A stretch of DNA of 64,000 bases, from NCBI RefSeq assembly GCF_027497195.1, contig NZ_CP114905.1, forward strand, positions 1,116,001 through 1,180,000. The letters are read 5' to 3'. The notes under the pieces are model-generated. The model saw only the letters and a list, made by a program, of their open reading frames with translations, did not search any database and was not told the DNA's origin. This DNA is from Streptomyces sp. WMMC500. GTDB taxonomy: Bacteria > Actinomycetota > Actinomycetes > Streptomycetales > Streptomycetaceae. Both the position numbers and the translations under genes were made by a program. The number at the start of each line of letters is the position of its first letter. Position 1 is the first letter of the stretch. Shown here in pieces: positions 43,975 to 51,860 of this stretch.

Positions 43975-45264
43975 CTACGGCCGGGGGTTCCAGGTGCCGT
44001 CGAGCGGAACGCCGGCGGCCTGGGCGATCCGGTCACGTGACGCGAGCAGGCGGGCGCGCAGGGCGGGCAGGTCCACGCCGACCAGGGCGCCGTCGCGCTT
44101 GACGACGCGGCCCGCGACCAGAACGGTGTCGACCAGCCCGGGGTGTCCGGCGCTGACGAGGGAGCCGGCCGGGTCGGTGACGGGGAAGACGGTCACGTCG
44201 TCCGTACGCAGCAGGATGAGGTCGGCCTCCTTGCCGGGGGTGATACTGCCGGTGCGGGAGTCGAGGCCGCAGGAGGCGGCGGCGTCGAGGGTGGCGGACG
44301 CGATCAGGTCGCGGGCGTTGAGGGTGCCGTCGAGGCCGCGCTGGGCGGCGAGGGCGGCGCGCATCGCGGCGAACATGTCGCCGGCGACGGAGGGGACGAC
44401 GTCGATGGACAGGGTGGGGCGCAGTCCGGCGGCCAGTGCCCGGCCGGTCATGGGTGCGCCGAAGCCCATCTTCAGTTCGACGTCGGGGCTGACGGACAAC
44501 CAGCCGCCGGCGTCGGCGATCATGCGCAGCTCGTCGTCGCCGAGGCCGTTGCCGTGGACGAAGGTGGTGGTGTCGCGCAGGAGGCCGTGCCGGTGCATGT
44601 CGGCGATGGGGCGGGAGGTGCCGTCGGAGCCGGTGTGCAGGCTGGTGCGCAGGGCGAGTTCGTCGGCCAGCTTCAGTTCCCCGGCGAGGGTGTCGAGGCC
44701 GGTGTCGTCGGCGCCGCGCAGGCCGAAGGCCATGGTGACCAGCCCGTGGTCGGTCACGTCGGCGCGGACGCGGCGGATGTCGTCGTCGACGGGGTCTGCG
44801 GTGGCCCACCGGGCGCCGAGGCAGAAGACCGAACGTGCGGGGGCGTCGCGCAGGGCGGCGACGGCGGCGTCCTCGTGGGCGTGGTCCTGGGCGACGTGGT
44901 ACCAGTCCAGCATGGTGGTGATGCCGGAGTGCAGGGCTTCCAGTCGGCCCAGCAGGGTGGTGACGTAGACGTCCTCGGGGGTGTAGTGGGCTTTGACGGT
45001 GCCGTGCATGGCGGCGGCCCACTGCGGGAAGGTCCAGTCCGCGCCGACGCCGCGGAACGCGGTCTGCCAGGTGTGCCGGTGGTTGTCGACGAAGCCGGGC
45101 AGGACGATCCGGTCACGGGCGTCGACCACGTCGGCGTCGGGTGCGTCGATGTGCTCCCCGACGGCGGTGATCACGCCGTCCTCGACGAGGACGTCACCGT
45201 GGTCGAGGTCGCCGACGGACGGGTCCATGCTGACCACGGTGCCGCCGCTGAGCAGCGTCTTCAT
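43975..45264 (-). CDS. Amidohydrolase (ATZ/TRZ/cytosine-deaminase-like)
   Basis: The 429-residue metal-dependent hydrolase has the HxH motif His62-Arg-His64 in LPGFVDNHRHTWQ, the third His region TFVHGNGLGD and the Asp region ending the barrel (LSIDVVPS). The C-terminal small domain contains GSITPGKEADLILL. Such enzymes deaminate or dechlorinate heterocycles. It starts at ATG 45264 behind AGGAG and follows a PLP gene by 71 bases on the same strand. Substrate unknown. Confidence 0.88.
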   Translation of the reverse strand: MKTLLSGGTVVSMDPSVGDLDHGDVLVEDGVITAVGEHIDAPDADVVDARDRIVLPGFVDNHRHTWQTAFRGVGADWTFPQWAAAMHGTVKAHYTPEDVYVTTLLGRLEALHSGITTMLDWYHVAQDHAHEDAAVAALRDAPARSVFCLGARWATADPVDDDIRRVRADVTDHGLVTMAFGLRGADDTGLDTLAGELKLADELALRTSLHTGSDGTSRPIADMHRHGLLRDTTTFVHGNGLGDDELRMIADAGGWLSVSPDVELKMGFGAPMTGRALAAGLRPTLSIDVVPSVAGDMFAAMRAALAAQRGLDGTLNARDLIASATLDAAASCGLDSRTGSITPGKEADLILLRTDDVTVFPVTDPAGSLVSAGHPGLVDTVLVAGRVVKRDGALVGVDLPALRARLLASRDRIAQAAGVPLDGTWNPRP

Positions 45265-45335
45265 GGGGGCTCCTGGCTTTCGGGGTGGTTCGCGCACACG
45301 TGCGGGGGCGGGTCGCCGGTTGTCCGGGCTGTTGT

Positions 45336-46514
45336 TCAGGCGGTCGTGCGGGCGGCCGTGTCGGCTGCGGCGAGGGCGTCGGCGACCAGGTCGGCGGTGT
45401 CCTCCGTGCCGGCCGCCAGCCGGACCAGGCCCGGGGGGACGGCGTCGGTGATCTGCTCGTCGCTGAGCATTCCGGCCCACATGGAGGCAGGGTGCACGGC
45501 GAGGGATTCCACGCCGCCGAGGCTGGCCGAGCGTCGCGGGTAGCGCAGGGCGCCGAGGAACGCGTCGGCCGTCTCGTAGCCGCCGGCGAACTCGACGCCG
45601 AGGACGCCGCCGAAGCCGTTCATCTGGTCCAGGGCCAGCTTGTGCTGGGGGTGGGTGGCCAGTCCGGGGTAGTGGACCCGGCTGACGGCCGGGTGCCGGC
45701 TCAGGGCCTCGGCCAGGGCCTGGCCGTTCTCGTTGTGCCGGGGCACACGCAGGGGCAGGGTGCGCAGGCCGCGCAGCAGCAGCCAGGCGTCGATCGGGCC
45801 GAGGGTGGCGCCGGTGAGGAGGCTGGTGTCCCAGATCCGGTCCAGGATCTCCGCCGGGCCGGCCAGCACTCCGGCGGAGACGTCGGTGTGCCCGTTGAGG
45901 TACTTCGTCGCGCTGTGCCAGACCACGTCGATGCCGAAATCGGCCGGGCGCTGGTTGAGGGGGGTGGCGAAGGTGTTGTCCGCCAGGGTCGGCACCCCGT
46001 GGGCGCGGGCCAGGTCGGCGACCGCGCGCAGGTCGGTGATCTGCAACAGCGGGTTGGACGGGGTCTCCACCAGGATCAGCCGGGTGGTGGGAACGAGGGC
46101 CTTCTCGAACACCTCGGGGTCACGCTGGTCCACCAGCGTGGTGTCCACGCCCAGGCGCGGCAGCAGGTTCAGCAGGACCGAGGCGGTGCCGCCGTACGTG
46201 GACTTCTGCCCGATGACGTGATCACCGGCGGAGACCAGGGCAAGCACCGCCGTGGTGACCGCGGCCATCCCGGACGCGGTGACCATCGCCGCCTCGGTGC
46301 CCTCCAGGTCCGCGATGACGGCGGCGACCTGGGCGTGGTTGGGGTTGCCGAAGCGGGTGTAGAAGTCCGTTCCCCGCGGCTCGACGGCGCCCGCGGCGAA
46401 CGCGGGCGCGTCCTCGGCCGAGAACGCCGCCGTCTGGAAGATCGGCGGCGCCACCGCCCGGCCGGGGTGGATCTCACGGTCGGCGTGCACGGTGACGGTG
46501 CTCTTGCCCGGCAT
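45336..46514 (-). CDS. PLP-dependent cystathionine gamma-synthase/lyase-like enzyme
   Basis: The 392-residue protein of the Cys/Met metabolism PLP family shows YTRFGNPNH (phosphate cup from the neighbouring subunit), ASGMAA, LVETPSNPLL and the PLP Lys204 in HSATKYLNGH. It might be a cystathionine gamma-synthase, gamma-lyase or methionine gamma-lyase; these are hard to tell apart by eye. It diverges from an AsnC-type regulator, a layout used to switch amino-acid catabolism on with the amino acid. Confidence 0.9.
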   Translation of the reverse strand: MPGKSTVTVHADREIHPGRAVAPPIFQTAAFSAEDAPAFAAGAVEPRGTDFYTRFGNPNHAQVAAVIADLEGTEAAMVTASGMAAVTTAVLALVSAGDHVIGQKSTYGGTASVLLNLLPRLGVDTTLVDQRDPEVFEKALVPTTRLILVETPSNPLLQITDLRAVADLARAHGVPTLADNTFATPLNQRPADFGIDVVWHSATKYLNGHTDVSAGVLAGPAEILDRIWDTSLLTGATLGPIDAWLLLRGLRTLPLRVPRHNENGQALAEALSRHPAVSRVHYPGLATHPQHKLALDQMNGFGGVLGVEFAGGYETADAFLGALRYPRRSASLGGVESLAVHPASMWAGMLSDEQITDAVPPGLVRLAAGTEDTADLVADALAAADTAARTTA

Positions 46515-46608
46515 GGCCAGCCCTTCCGGAATTCGACGTTATGCCGCTGTCCAGCATGAGGGGAACCGAGGCGACCGGGATCCCGCTGGCGGCACATTGG
46601 GCAGCAAG

Positions 46609-46658
46609 TTGCGGAAACATTGCGCCACCCAGTTGTGCACGTGGGGGCTGCTCCGCAA
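46609..46658. promoter_or_regulatory. Inverted repeat, candidate AsnC/Lrp operator
   Basis: TTGCGGA (46609-46615) and TCCGCAA (46652-46658) are perfect inverted arms with centres 43 bases apart, about four helical turns. This suits a wrapped Lrp-type oligomer. Confidence 0.45.
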
Positions 46659-46670
46659 TATTCTGCCGGC

Positions 46671-47108
46671 ATGGACGAGATGGATCGGTCGATCCTGGCC
46701 GTACTCGAACGCAACGGCAGGATCAACAACAACGAGCTCGCCGCGCGGGTCGGGCTGTCCCCGTCGCCGTGCCTGCGGCGGGTACGGCAACTGGAGGAGG
46801 CCGGGGTCATCCGCGGCTACCGAACAGTGATCGACCCGGCCGCGGTCGGCCGGGGGCTGCGGGTGTTCGCCGGGGTGCGGCTGATGCGGCACATCCGCGC
46901 GGACGTCGTCGCCTTCGAGACCGAGGTGATGAAGCTGCCCGAAGTGATCGCCTGCCACCACATCACCGGCAACTTCGACTACCTGCTGCACGTGGAAGTG
47001 GCCGACCTGCCCGCGTACGAGGACTTCCACGCCAACCATCTCGCCGCGCTGCCCGCCGTGGCCACGGTCAACAGCTTCGTCATCATGAAGACCCTCGACG
47101 CCACCTGA
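46671..47108 (+). CDS. Lrp/AsnC-family regulator
   Basis: The 145-residue protein has an N-terminal HTH (INNNELAARVGLSPSPCLRR) and a C-terminal RAM/AsnC ligand domain (AFETEVMKLPEVIACHHITG). ATG 46671 has no ribosome site, but a -10-like CAATAT ends 9 bases before it, so the transcript may be leaderless. It probably senses an amino acid and controls the divergent PLP enzyme and amidohydrolase. Confidence 0.9.
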   Translation: MDEMDRSILAVLERNGRINNNELAARVGLSPSPCLRRVRQLEEAGVIRGYRTVIDPAAVGRGLRVFAGVRLMRHIRADVVAFETEVMKLPEVIACHHITGNFDYLLHVEVADLPAYEDFHANHLAALPAVATVNSFVIMKTLDAT

Positions 47109-47131
47109 CTCCGGCGCGCCGCTCCCGGGGT

Positions 47132-47974
47132 TCAGAGGGTGACGGTGCCACGGATACAGACGGTGGTCGCGCCGGCGACCCACACCGTGCCGTCCGCATC
47201 GGCGCTGATCCCGATGCTGGCGGCCCGCCCCAGCCGGGCTCCCTGGGAGACCCGGTAGGAGGACGGTGCGGCGCCGGTGGAGGTGAGCCACTGCCCGATC
47301 CCGGCGTTCATGCTGCCGCACGCGGGATCCTCGGCGACACCGGCTCCCGGGGCGAAGGTGCGCAGCTCGAAGTCGTGCCCGGACCCCTCGGGATGAGCGC
47401 CGATCGCGCCGACCATGGCGTCCGGGATCAGGGACAGGTCGGGCTCGAGGGCGAGGACCTCCCCGGCGGTGGCCAGCCGGACCACCGCCCAGCCGGGCCC
47501 GTTGTCCACCCACTGGTGGGACAGGACCCGCTCGCGCGGGATTCCGAACGCGGCCGCGATCTGCCGCACGTACGCCTCCTCCAGCGCACCCTCGCGGATC
47601 CGGGGCGGCGCGGCGAAGGCCAGCACATCCTGCTCGCGGCGCACGGTGACCAGGCCCGCGGCGCACTCCTGCACGACCTTCTCCGGGTGCCGGGGCGTGC
47701 CGCCCTCCTCCAGCCACGCGCGTGCGGCGCCGAGGGTGGGGTGCCCGGCGAAGGGCAGTTCGTTGTGCGGTGTGAAGATCCGCAGCCGGTAGTCCGCGCC
47801 CGCGGTGGTGGGAGGCAGGACGAACGTGGTCTCGGACAGGTTGGTCCAGCGGGCCAGGCCCTGCATGTCCTCGTCGCTCACGTCGGTGCCGTCCAGGACG
47901 ACCGCGACCGGATTGCCGCGGAAGGCCGCCGCGGAGAACACGTCGACCTGGGCGAAGGAGCGGATACGGGGCAT
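47132..47974 (-). CDS. PhzF-family isomerase/epimerase-like protein
   Basis: The 280-residue protein has the PhzF two-lobe signature FAQVDVFSAAAFRGNPVAVV, the catalytic Glu48 in TNLSETTFV, the segment PFAGHPTLGAA and DPACGSMNAGIG in lobe 2. PhzF relatives are isomerases; only one clade makes phenazines, and no other phenazine genes are here. ATG 47974 is preferred to GTG 47983 because AAGGA lies 10 bases upstream. It is convergent with the AsnC gene. Confidence 0.9.
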   Translation of the reverse strand: MPRIRSFAQVDVFSAAAFRGNPVAVVLDGTDVSDEDMQGLARWTNLSETTFVLPPTTAGADYRLRIFTPHNELPFAGHPTLGAARAWLEEGGTPRHPEKVVQECAAGLVTVRREQDVLAFAAPPRIREGALEEAYVRQIAAAFGIPRERVLSHQWVDNGPGWAVVRLATAGEVLALEPDLSLIPDAMVGAIGAHPEGSGHDFELRTFAPGAGVAEDPACGSMNAGIGQWLTSTGAAPSSYRVSQGARLGRAASIGISADADGTVWVAGATTVCIRGTVTL

Positions 47975-48127
47975 GAACCTCACGTCCTTTCACAGAGGCG
48001 GTCCGGCACCGGCCGGGGGCGGGCAACCGCTGCGTGCGCAGGGCCTTCATCGGACTCGCCGGCGTCGGCGCGTTCCGCCGCCCCCTTCCGCGGTCACCCT
48101 CCCGCAGGCCGATCAAGGTGCGAAACC

Positions 48128-48700
48128 CTACTGCGGCTCCGGCCACGAGGTCTTCCTGGCGCGGTGGTGGCATGCCGCGAACACGACGGAGGAAGCTTCG
48201 GGAGTGGGGGTGGCCTTCGCGAACCAGGTCTGCGAGCAGACCGGCACCACCCCGTAGGCGATGCCCCAGACGACCAGCAGGGCCACCGCACCCGGATCCC
48301 ACTTGCCGAGCACCGGCAGCAGCAGGGTGACGAAAGCGATCATCGCCGTGGCGGTCGCGAAGGCGGCCTGCGGGAACCTGCCCGCGGCTGATCCGCCGAG
48401 GAAGTTGCCCACGATGCCGGCGACCCCGTAGACGAGGAGGTAGACCGTGATGAACGTGCCCGGGGGAACCCCGAGCACGGAGCCGAGGGGAACCGCGGCG
48501 AAGATGACCGAGGTGGTCCGGCCCACATGCTCCGTCGGTACGAGCCGGCCTGCCAGACCGGCGCCGATGGACCAGAAGCCGTCGATGGCGATGCCGACCA
48601 TCACGCGCGATACCAGGATCATCCAGTAGCTCGACGCCGAACCGGCGAGGAAGTCGGCGAGCGCAAGGAGCAGGATGAACGCGCCCAGCATCGTTTCGCT
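48128..48700 (-). pseudogene. Decayed MFS transporter (AraJ-like efflux type)
   Basis: Homology-like sequence begins abruptly at about 48700 with SETMLGAFILLLALADFLAG (helix 3 region) and runs through VGIAIDGFWSIGAGLAGRLV to VPPGTF. It then jumps straight to ITVYLLVYGVAGIVGNFLGG, normally about 130 residues later, and stops soon after SQTWFAKATPTPEASSVVFAA. The first helices, the middle and the last helices are therefore missing. No start or ribosome site suits the fragment. Confidence 0.75.
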
Positions 48701-48728
48701 GGCTTGGGTGCGGTGGAGGACGTCGCCC

Positions 48729-48759
48729 CCGGGACCACGGCTCCCTGCCGTGGTCCCGG
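48729..48759 (-). terminator. Terminator of the haloperoxidase gene
   Basis: CCGGGACCACGG (48729-48740) pairs perfectly with CCGTGGTCCCGG (48748-48759) across a 7-base loop. It begins about 20 bases after the stop codon. Confidence 0.75.
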
Positions 48760-48779
48760 TCCCGGCCCTGCTGCCGCCG

Positions 48780-50390
48780 TCAGTTCCCGGCGCGGTCCTT
48801 GACGTTGCCCGTGATGTGTCGCTGTACGTGCTCGTGGGCCAGGTCGCCGAACTGCTCACCGAAGACCATGGACCGCTCGACCGTCTCGCGGAAGTGGACA
48901 CCGCCCCACACCCGGCTCTCCGCGCACGCCTTGTTGAGCTCGGACCACGTGGTGAAGTGCACCTTGAGGTCCCTGGCGGGGACGATCCCCGGCTCCGTCA
49001 AGGACTTGTGGGCCTTGAACTCGAGCGTCCAGTTCACCTCCTCGGAGTCGCAGTAGCGCCGCATCGCCTGCGACCCGGCGGCGCACATGGTGGTGGAGCC
49101 GGAGGGGTACTCCGGGTGGTCGCCGACCGGCAGGTAGCCGACCCACTCGTTGGCGGGCAGGTCGGTGACCGTGCCCCTGCCGGGACCGCCCCAGGCGGTG
49201 ATCTTGCTGCGGCCGTACACGTGCCGCACCGCGCTGATCGGCCGCACGGCGTCGTACCTGCGCTTCTGGTGCCAGGCGGCGACCATCGCGCCGAAGGTCG
49301 CCAGGGAGTGCTGGAGCGACCACGCGACCCAGTCGAACACCCCCATCTCCCCGTGGTTCTTCTCGTAGTTCTGGGCGGCGGCGGTGGCGGAGTAGCCCAG
49401 GCCCCAGGACTTGTTGTCCATGACCTCGGCGAGCGCCTTACGCTCGTCGGTGAGCGTGGCCGACGCCTCGAGGATCTCGTCCACGGCCTGCTTGTAGGCC
49501 CGGGTCCTGCGGTGGTCGCTGAAGGTGGGCGGGGCGAGCCTGAACCGGGCCGGGTCGCTGTAGATGTGCGGCTGGGTCACCGCGGCCTGCGGGGTCACGA
49601 AGTGCTGGGCAACGTAGATGCCCAGGTCGCCGTGGCCACCACCGACGCGACGGCCCCTGTGGGCCTGGAGCTGCGGCTGCCAGCGTGAGGGGTTTCTCAG
49701 CTCGAAGGGGGTGTTCACCGGCCGGTAGCCGGTGTAGTCCGACCAGGGCAGCGGGTGGTACTTGCGGCCGCCCTCGTAGCCCAGGACGTTCATGCCGTCG
49801 TTCTTCAGGGCGTTCCAGACGGCCTTGGCCGCCACGTTGGCGATGCCGACCGGGCTGGTCAGGTTCTCCGAGGCGTCGTCCGGGTCCAGGCCGAGCGCCA
49901 CCATCGTGTCCCGCAGGCCGCCCAGGGGGCCCTCCAGCCCGCCCAGCGGCATCTTCTCGAATATGCGGTACTGGGAGTGGAAGAGGGCGATGTTCATGTT
50001 CCGGTTGGTGGCGGACTCGCTGGAGGGGCGGCGCGGGATCCGGGCATGCGTACCGACCGCGGTCTCGTGGTACGGCGCCACCGCGTCGAACGCCGCCAGT
50101 GCCCCGACATGGGCCATCCAGAGGATGAGGGTGGCGTCCATCGAGCCGACGAACGCGTTGACGGACGGTATGGTGGCCTGCTCGTTCGTTGAGGGCCTGG
50201 CCCACCTGATGTAGTTGTCGGTGTCGAGGTCGAAGTCGACGGTGGGGTCCGGCTCCCCGTTGATGCCGGCGGCACCGGCGGTGTGGGGCAGGGCCAGCAT
50301 GCTCATGGCGGCGGCCGTGGAGCCGCCGATCAGCAGCGACCTGCGGCCCAGCGTGAAGCCTGAATCCGACGTGTGGCTGGACGTGGTCAT
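48780..50390 (-). CDS. Tat-exported vanadium-dependent haloperoxidase/PAP2-type protein
   Basis: The 536-residue protein begins with a Tat signal (GRRSLLIGGSTAAAM) and ends in the vanadate/phosphate-binding fold. Visible pieces are WHQKRRYDAVRP (Lys and Arg, near residue 375), EYPSGSTTMCAAGSQ (near 430) and VWGGVHFRETVE (His and Arg, near 495). These match the three conserved segments of vanadium haloperoxidases and PAP2 phosphatases. It acts outside the membrane as either halogenase or phosphatase; the fold alone does not decide. ATG 50390 follows a strong GGAGGAAATC. Confidence 0.9.
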   Translation of the reverse strand: MTTSSHTSDSGFTLGRRSLLIGGSTAAAMSMLALPHTAGAAGINGEPDPTVDFDLDTDNYIRWARPSTNEQATIPSVNAFVGSMDATLILWMAHVGALAAFDAVAPYHETAVGTHARIPRRPSSESATNRNMNIALFHSQYRIFEKMPLGGLEGPLGGLRDTMVALGLDPDDASENLTSPVGIANVAAKAVWNALKNDGMNVLGYEGGRKYHPLPWSDYTGYRPVNTPFELRNPSRWQPQLQAHRGRRVGGGHGDLGIYVAQHFVTPQAAVTQPHIYSDPARFRLAPPTFSDHRRTRAYKQAVDEILEASATLTDERKALAEVMDNKSWGLGYSATAAAQNYEKNHGEMGVFDWVAWSLQHSLATFGAMVAAWHQKRRYDAVRPISAVRHVYGRSKITAWGGPGRGTVTDLPANEWVGYLPVGDHPEYPSGSTTMCAAGSQAMRRYCDSEEVNWTLEFKAHKSLTEPGIVPARDLKVHFTTWSELNKACAESRVWGGVHFRETVERSMVFGEQFGDLAHEHVQRHITGNVKDRAGN

Positions 50391-50925
50391 GATTTCCTCC
50401 GTTTTTTTGGGCGGCGGGCCTCTGGACCGGCCCGTTCGTGGGGGGGTTTGGATAGCGATGGCTGCTCCCTGGCCTTTCGACCTGCGCTGACAGCCGAGTG
50501 GGGGGGTGGGCGGACGAGCCCTCGGTCCGCGGTGGGAAGGTGGTCAGTTCATGACACACCGCTACGCGAACTCGTGGGCCGGGTCCTCAGACTGGGCATG
50601 AATGCGGGCACGCTTCCACGGCCATACGGGAATGCGCACCGGACTACACCCAGAACTCGGCGGAGTTCTTCTCAAGATCGGCCCGACTGGCCCACGTCAG
50701 CGTGCGGTCGCTGACCCGCGGGCGGGAGGTGAAGGACCGGTCGCGGGCATCTCACGAGCTGGGCACGTCGCCTCGCGGAAACGCGTCGTGCCAGACCTGC
50801 CACGCGAAAATGGGGCTTCGGCTAACGGGGTCACCCCGTCGACGGCCGAACAGCTCTGCTTCATCCCGAACTCCCCCGAATGTGCAGTGGCCCTCAGCAT
50901 TCGCTGTCGCCACTGATTCCCCCGG
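50391..50925. other. Intergenic stretch upstream of the haloperoxidase gene
   Basis: The minus-strand leader includes an A-run before GGAGGAAATC. Short open frames here have no ribosome site or recognisable product. I see no real gene. Confidence 0.5.
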
Positions 50926-51198
50926 TTAGGGTCGTCTCATGTGGTGATGGTGTGAGCTACGGCATGGTGTCTCTTGGTGAGCGCCGCTCTGTCGCTGGTT
51001 CCTGACGGACTGCGAGAGCTCGTCGCCCCGTGGGACTGACCCCGCGCATCGCCTGGCCGGGCATCGAGTCCGGTGAACGGCTCGGCCGGCGTCGCCGGAA
51101 GAGCGAAAGGGCTCCCATTTCCTCGCCTTCCTCGGCTGGCCGGTGCCCTGACTGCTACAAAAAGCTAGCGAAACTCACCACGTAAGACTACCTCTTAA
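50926..51198 (+). mobile_element. Decayed IS5-family insertion sequence
   Basis: Broken transposase pieces lie in order on the plus strand. A GTG at 50977 starts VSAALSLVPDGLRELVAPW and runs into a stop at 51037. In another frame 51045 onwards reads RIAWPGIESGERLGRRR. After a further deletion ERKGSHFLAFLGW, then ALT and YKKLAKLTT end at TAA 51183-51185. These match the N- and C-terminal ends of IS5-type transposases. GGGTCGTCT (50929) and the complement of AGACTACCTC (51185-51194) look like end repeats, flanked by TTAG and TTAA as possible target remnants. Confidence 0.65.
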
Positions 51199-51751
51199 CG
51201 CTCCCTACGCTGCCAGTAGCCACTAGAGGATAACTTGAGGACCGACACTCAGGCGTGCCGCGTGATCAATTATCGCTGCCACTACGGTCATTATACGGAA
51301 TCCAAGAAATGAATTAGTGGCTACTCGACGGCTCCCGGCGTAGTTCCTGAGAATCCTGGTCGGACGTCGGCCGGAAGAGGTCTTCGCCGTCCGGCATCGC
51401 CGCGGAGATGAGGAAGCGGAAGCTCCACTAGAGGTGTGGCCGGCCGACGGTCAAGTCGGTTCCCGGCCCCTCACAGCCGAGTGCGACCCCGCGGGCCGGC
51501 CGGCCCATCGGATGCCCCCGCGGAGTGAAGTATCTATTCCGCTTGGATGAGGACGGCAGCCTGATATTTGTTTGTTCGCGCTGAAAAAGGCGGTGAAATC
51601 AGCCGATGCGAAAGGGACTGTTACCCCGACACGGGAAACCACGTTCAGGCGGTTGCAGGGCGGCGCGCGCGGAAGATGCCGGCGTGGCCGCGGCCCGCGG
51701 CGGCCGCGCTGTCCGCGAAGAAGACCGGGTGACCGCCTTAGGGGCCGAGAG
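51199..51751. other. Gene-free stretch after the IS remnant
   Basis: About 550 bases, markedly less GC-rich between 51130 and 51350, with no convincing gene on either strand. It contains the 11-base inverted repeat pair listed at 51215. Confidence 0.5.
51215..51325. repeat. 111-base segment bounded by 11-base inverted repeats
   Basis: AGTAGCCACTA (51215-51225) and TAGTGGCTACT (51315-51325) are perfect inverted copies around an AT-richer 89-base interior. No clear target duplication flanks them. It could be a miniature transposable element or a structured transcript. Confidence 0.45.
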
Positions 51752-51801
51752 AGCGGGAGGGGGCCGGCCACTCGGTGACGAGTGCCCGGGCCCCTCCCGC
51801 T
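51752..51801 (-). terminator. Large two-tier terminator of the MFS pump gene
   Basis: AGCGGGAGGGG (51752-51762) pairs with CCCCTCCCGCT (51791-51801). Inside, CACTCG-GTGA-CGAGTG (51769-51784) forms a second perfect hairpin. It lies 60 bases beyond the MFS stop. Confidence 0.7.
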
Positions 51802-51860
51802 GGGTGTGCTTGCGGCGGGCCGTGCACCCTGCCGCACGGTTCGGGCGGTGGCGGGTGCGC

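Noticed and set aside
47132..47974. PhzF as evidence for a phenazine cluster
   Set aside because: No other phenazine genes are present, and PhzF-like proteins are widespread isomerases.
43975..47974. A biosynthetic gene cluster built from amidohydrolase, PLP enzyme, PhzF and haloperoxidase
   Set aside because: There is no scaffold-forming synthase, and orientations and regulators divide them into separate units.
46541..48391. 616-codon plus-strand frame over the AsnC and PhzF genes
   Set aside because: Overlaps genuine genes in other frames and lacks any recognisable motif.
48701..48901. N-terminal extension of the MFS remnant
   Set aside because: Ser/Thr/Arg-rich and overlapping the haloperoxidase 3' end and its terminator; not transporter-like.
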